From: Pedobacter sp. L105
GTDB taxonomy: Bacteria > Bacteroidota > Bacteroidia > Sphingobacteriales > Sphingobacteriaceae
Reading direction: 5' to 3'
DNA: 64,000 nucleotides
Assembly (NCBI RefSeq): GCF_009765875.1
Contig: NZ_LMUP01000002.1
Location: forward strand, 620,001-684,000
Under the pieces are notes generated by a model, which saw only the letters and a program-made list of their open reading frames with translations, was not told the DNA's origin and ran no database searches. The stretch's first letter is position 1. Each line of letters begins with the position of its first letter. Shown here in pieces: positions 61,922 through 64,000 of the stretch. The translations under genes and the position numbers were made by a program.

Positions 61922-62329
61922 TTAAACTTCACATTCCTTTACTTGTGCGTTAGCTAAATTTATCCAGTTCTCTTCTTCAGACACATTGGTGCCCAATACG
62001 ATTTGAGGGTTCTTTTTCAGCTGCTCCTCTATCTTCCCCAACAATTCGTGTGAAATCGCTTTGTTCAATATCCTTATCGGCTCATCCAGTGCCGGCGTTT
62101 TAATCTCCAGATCGTAAATTCCGGAAGTAAATGTTTTACAAATCACCAGCTCTACCTGCTGATTATGCGTAACTTTCTTCAATGCCGTAAAAGCATGAAT
62201 CACCTGATCTACATTATTTGCCTTAAAACCAAGTATGATTGATGGGTTTAGCTCAGGTTTGTCACTGTCATTTGATAAATATACTTCATCCACATCGGCT
62301 AATATTGATTCTATTACTAATCTGTCCAT
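61922..62329 (-). CDS. Hypothetical soluble protein
   Basis: A 135-residue acidic cytoplasmic protein without recognised domains. It starts MDRLVIESILADVDEVYLSN and alternates helix and strand (IILGFKANNVDQVIHAFTAL, QQVELVICKTF). Two Cys lie near the middle and the end (NAQVKECEV). It stands alone, facing the DUF3276 gene. I cannot suggest a role. Confidence 0.65.
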   Translation of the reverse strand: MDRLVIESILADVDEVYLSNDSDKPELNPSIILGFKANNVDQVIHAFTALKKVTHNQQVELVICKTFTSGIYDLEIKTPALDEPIRILNKAISHELLGKIEEQLKKNPQIVLGTNVSEEENWINLANAQVKECEV

Positions 62330-62642
62330 AATTTAATCTTTTAGAAATCTATACCCTAAAAAGGAATAAAAGACCAAATTGTTTGATTAAACATTAGATT
62401 TACCGCAGGTTTCTTATGCGTATTGAAATCTGTAAAACATAACCTATGAACATAGTACTTTTTATGATGAACGGCGTCAATTTTGGAACATCAGAATTTA
62501 TCATCATCGCGCTGGCAATTTTTGTTGTGTTTCTCATCGTAAGAAATATTGCATCGCCACCAAAAGAGTAATCTATTGCTAATGTTACCAAACTTTTCTG
62601 TATTGAATCTGTAATCCCCGTGTATCAAGATATATCCCGACT
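62330..62642. other. 313-bp gap holding a small membrane ORF
   Basis: Between the hypothetical gene and the PAS gene this gap contains the 41-codon plus-strand frame at 62446-62571. TAGATTTA at 62395-62402 resembles a -7 box about 45 bp before its ATG. Confidence 0.5.
62446..62571 (+). CDS. 41-residue membrane peptide resembling a TatA helix
   Basis: From ATG 62446 (or 62464) a short frame ends MMNGVNFGTSEFIIIALAI-type and continues FVVFLIVRNIASPPKE. One membrane helix fills most of it. The NFGTSEFIIIALAI part resembles the start of TatA/TatB proteins (GxxEIIIILLVV), but the FGxKKIPE hinge and amphipathic helix are missing. A weak -7 box lies upstream. It could be a stand-alone helper peptide or a chance frame. 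Confidence 0.45.
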   Translation: MNIVLFMMNGVNFGTSEFIIIALAIFVVFLIVRNIASPPKE

Positions 62643-63257
62643 ATGCATCAATTTGAAGAAACGAAAAGATTATTAGACGATTCCAATATCTATTACCTCA
62701 TTGCTGTAGGTGTGGATAGCAATTACTCCTATGTTAACAAACGCTATCAGCGTATTTTTGAAAAAGTACATGGAAATTTGGTAGGCCAGCATTTCTCTCT
62801 TACCATGCATCCCGATGATGTCGAAGTTTGCCGTGCTGTTTCTAAACTCGCTGTTAATCACCCGGGAAAGGCGTTTCCAGCGATGATTAGAAAACATGAT
62901 GGAAAAGGTGGTTATGTGATTACACAATGGGAATTTAAAGCCATTTTTGACGCTGCAAATCAGCCTGCCGGGATGTTCTGCATTGGGCACGATATCACTG
63001 AATTCATGCTGAATAGCACAGAATTAAAGGACACCAAGGAAATACTGACTAAAACGAAGCTTACGCTGGATCAGATCAATTATATACAGTCCCATGTGGT
63101 ACGAAAACCCATAGCCAATATCATGGGGCTTACGCTGTTGTTGGAGTCAATGACGATGGAACCAGGAGTTGAAAACATGTTCAAAATGATTAATGAAAGT
63201 GCAAAAGAATTGGATCAACTGATCAGGAACATGGCCAATATACCTGATCATTCATAA
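62643..63257 (+). CDS. PAS protein with phospho-acceptor helix but no kinase domain
   Basis: A 204-residue soluble protein. Residues of about 12-130 form a PAS fold (NRYSYVN-type SNYSYVNKRYQRIFEKVHG, PAGMFCIGHDITEF). Residues 140-200 look like the dimerisation helices of histidine kinases, with the H-box YIQSHVVRKPIANIMGL (His near 157). No ATP-binding (HATPase) domain follows, so it cannot autophosphorylate and may take phosphate from, or dimerise with, another kinase. It ends before a hairpin repeat. Confidence 0.82.
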   Translation: MHQFEETKRLLDDSNIYYLIAVGVDSNYSYVNKRYQRIFEKVHGNLVGQHFSLTMHPDDVEVCRAVSKLAVNHPGKAFPAMIRKHDGKGGYVITQWEFKAIFDAANQPAGMFCIGHDITEFMLNSTELKDTKEILTKTKLTLDQINYIQSHVVRKPIANIMGLTLLLESMTMEPGVENMFKMINESAKELDQLIRNMANIPDHS

Positions 63258-63291
63258 AACAAACAACTTCCAGAGAAATAATCTTTTAATA

Positions 63292-63377
63292 AAAAATAGC
63301 TATACTTATTTGCTGCCTCGAAATTTTGCAGGCGTAGCAGGCAAAGGTTTCAGCGGCAAATAAGTATAGCTGTCTTT
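63292..63377 (+). repeat. Long hairpin repeat F (mosaic loop)
   Basis: The core stem is AGCTATACTTATTTGC (63298-63313) with 63356-63371, 16 perfect pairs, extended outward by A/T pairs with one wobble and one mismatch. The loop begins GCCTCGAAATTTTGCAGGCG, like the long-loop type, and ends GGTTTCAGCGG, like repeats A and E. The tag AGCGAAGCCAGA follows at 63379-63390. It lies between the convergent PAS and OsmC genes. Confidence 0.85.
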
Positions 63378-63409
63378 AAGCGAAGCCAGAAGATTATTCT
63401 ATTTGATAG

Positions 63410-63823
63410 TTATACTAAACTAGCTTCTAAAGTGATATCCATATTGTAAGCTTTACTTACCGGACAATTTTCTTTTGCACCTTTAACAATTTCCTGGAAT
63501 TTATCTTCCGTAATATCAGGAATACTTGCTTTTAATACCAGATGAGAACCAGAGATAATACCTGTATTTTCTAAAGTAATTGTCGCTTTAGTTTCCAGTG
63601 AAGTCGGGTTAAAACCTGCCTCAGTAAGATCAAGACTCAATTTCATGGTAAAACAGCCTGCATGGGCAGCTGCCATCAGCTCTTCAGGGTTAGTACCTAC
63701 ACCATCAGCAAAACGACTGTTGAATGAATATTGGGTATGATCCAATACAGTACTATCTGTAGTTAAATTACCTTTACCTTCTTTAATTGTGCCATTCCAA
63801 ACGGCTGTTGCATTACGTTTCAT
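63410..63823 (-). CDS. OsmC-type peroxiredoxin
   Basis: A 137-residue OsmC protein, reducing organic hydroperoxides. The two Cys of the active site are Cys57 in AAHAGCFTM and Cys120 in KENCPVSKAY. The start VWNGTIKEGKGNL and the PEELMAAAHAG stretch match classic OsmC better than the first OsmC-like gene in the window. It is on its own before a hairpin repeat and after a truncated membrane gene. Confidence 0.93.
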   Translation of the reverse strand: MKRNATAVWNGTIKEGKGNLTTDSTVLDHTQYSFNSRFADGVGTNPEELMAAAHAGCFTMKLSLDLTEAGFNPTSLETKATITLENTGIISGSHLVLKASIPDITEDKFQEIVKGAKENCPVSKAYNMDITLEASLV

Positions 63824-63895
63824 ATTGTCTTTTTTTATGAAGATAGCAGGCTATCTTTAGGTTTATTCGAAATTACATCATTAGCAGCAAATTCT

Positions 63896-64000
63896 AATCC
63901 ACATTTCGCCAAAGGAGTCTGAATCCTGCAGCGCAAACCAATAGAATAAGCACCATAATGACCCACAGCCAGTTATAACCATACTTTTCTGCCAGATAAA
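63896..64000 (-). CDS. C-terminal end of a membrane protein, cut by window edge
   Basis: The last 34-35 residues of a minus-strand gene: YLAEKYGYNWLWVIMVLILL followed by VCAAGFRLLWRNVD and a TAG stop at 63896-63898. One membrane helix and a basic end fit the last helix of an MFS transporter or similar. The rest lies outside the window, so the family is not certain. Confidence 0.55.

Noticed and set aside
5934..63390. Hairpin family as integron attC sites
   Set aside because: attC sites have conserved R and L boxes in the stem and a variable end; here the stem is variable and the loop conserved, and no integrase or cassettes are present.
1..64000. tRNA or rRNA genes
   Set aside because: No tRNA-like cloverleaf or T-loop motif and no rRNA-like stretch was noticed in the gaps by reading; a dedicated scan with tRNAscan-SE would settle it.

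Overview
The window looks like a piece of chromosome from a member of the Bacteroidota, most likely family Sphingobacteriaceae (Pedobacter-like). The grounds are: one fused SecDF, class IIa aldolase, DUF4290, DUF3276 and DUF5522 proteins, an ECF sigma/FecR pair, a GH92 mannosidase, many signal-peptide outer-membrane barrels, few Shine-Dalgarno sites, and TAnnTTTG promoter boxes in front of several core genes. No rRNA, tRNA, CRISPR array, transposase or phage gene was seen.

Layout. 1-6.1 kb: truncated M20 dipeptidase, UvrD/PcrA helicase, DUF4290, MurA. 6.1-10.5 kb (minus): cystathionine-beta-synthase-like enzyme, DprA, RsmG, a glycosyltransferase. 10.6-13.9 kb (plus): Tgt, an LptF/G permease and an EamA transporter, packed as one operon. 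13.9-14.65 kb: gene-free, with a decayed histidine-kinase tail. 14.65-17.8 kb: a large HExxH/propeller/barrel surface protein and a LapA-like protein. 18.4-24.3 kb: OsmC and IspE (minus), then ThyA-FolA and SecDF (plus). 24.6-36.4 kb: an AT-richer accessory block with a carboxypeptidase-regulatory/beta-barrel protein, small secreted and winged-helix proteins, TetR, a lipid-flippase-like protein, an alkaline-phosphatase-fold enzyme, two related barrel proteins, FecR and an ECF sigma. 36.9-44.3 kb: HMG-CoA lyase, GNAT, iron-permease-like protein, two unknown exported proteins, FbaA, AccD. 44.6-51.3 kb (minus): GH92, basic-secretory-type metalloprotease, GNAT, cysteine desulfurase, GlmM. 51.4-53.5 kb (plus): methyltransferase, PAP2 phosphatase and ZIP transporter, translationally coupled. 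53.5-59.5 kb (minus): MarR, DUF5522, an MBL nuclease, CoaE, YbbR, YajC, DUF1573, NusB and an amino-acid dehydrogenase. 59.6-64 kb: ABC exporter, DUF3276, small proteins, PAS protein, OsmC, and the tail of a membrane protein.

The most unusual signal is a family of six long hairpins in convergent gene gaps (near 5.95, 17.8, 18.4, 44.3, 44.6 and 63.3 kb). Each has a 16-25 bp stem bracketed by an A-run and a T-run, so it should act as a two-way terminator. The stems are unrelated from copy to copy, but the loops are conserved: two are identical over 26 nt and two match at 34 of 38 nt. Five of the six carry a short tag (consensus AGCGAAGCYAGA) just outside the T-run side. A conserved loop with freely changing but still self-complementary stems needs an explanation; I know of no named element family that fits.

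Other points: MurA carries Asp at the fosfomycin-target Cys; Tgt has lost its three zinc cysteines; the ECF/FecR system feeds an STN-domain protein without a TonB plug; one barrel module occurs three times in two neighbouring genes; and there are proteins below 60 residues, including a TatA-helix-like peptide.
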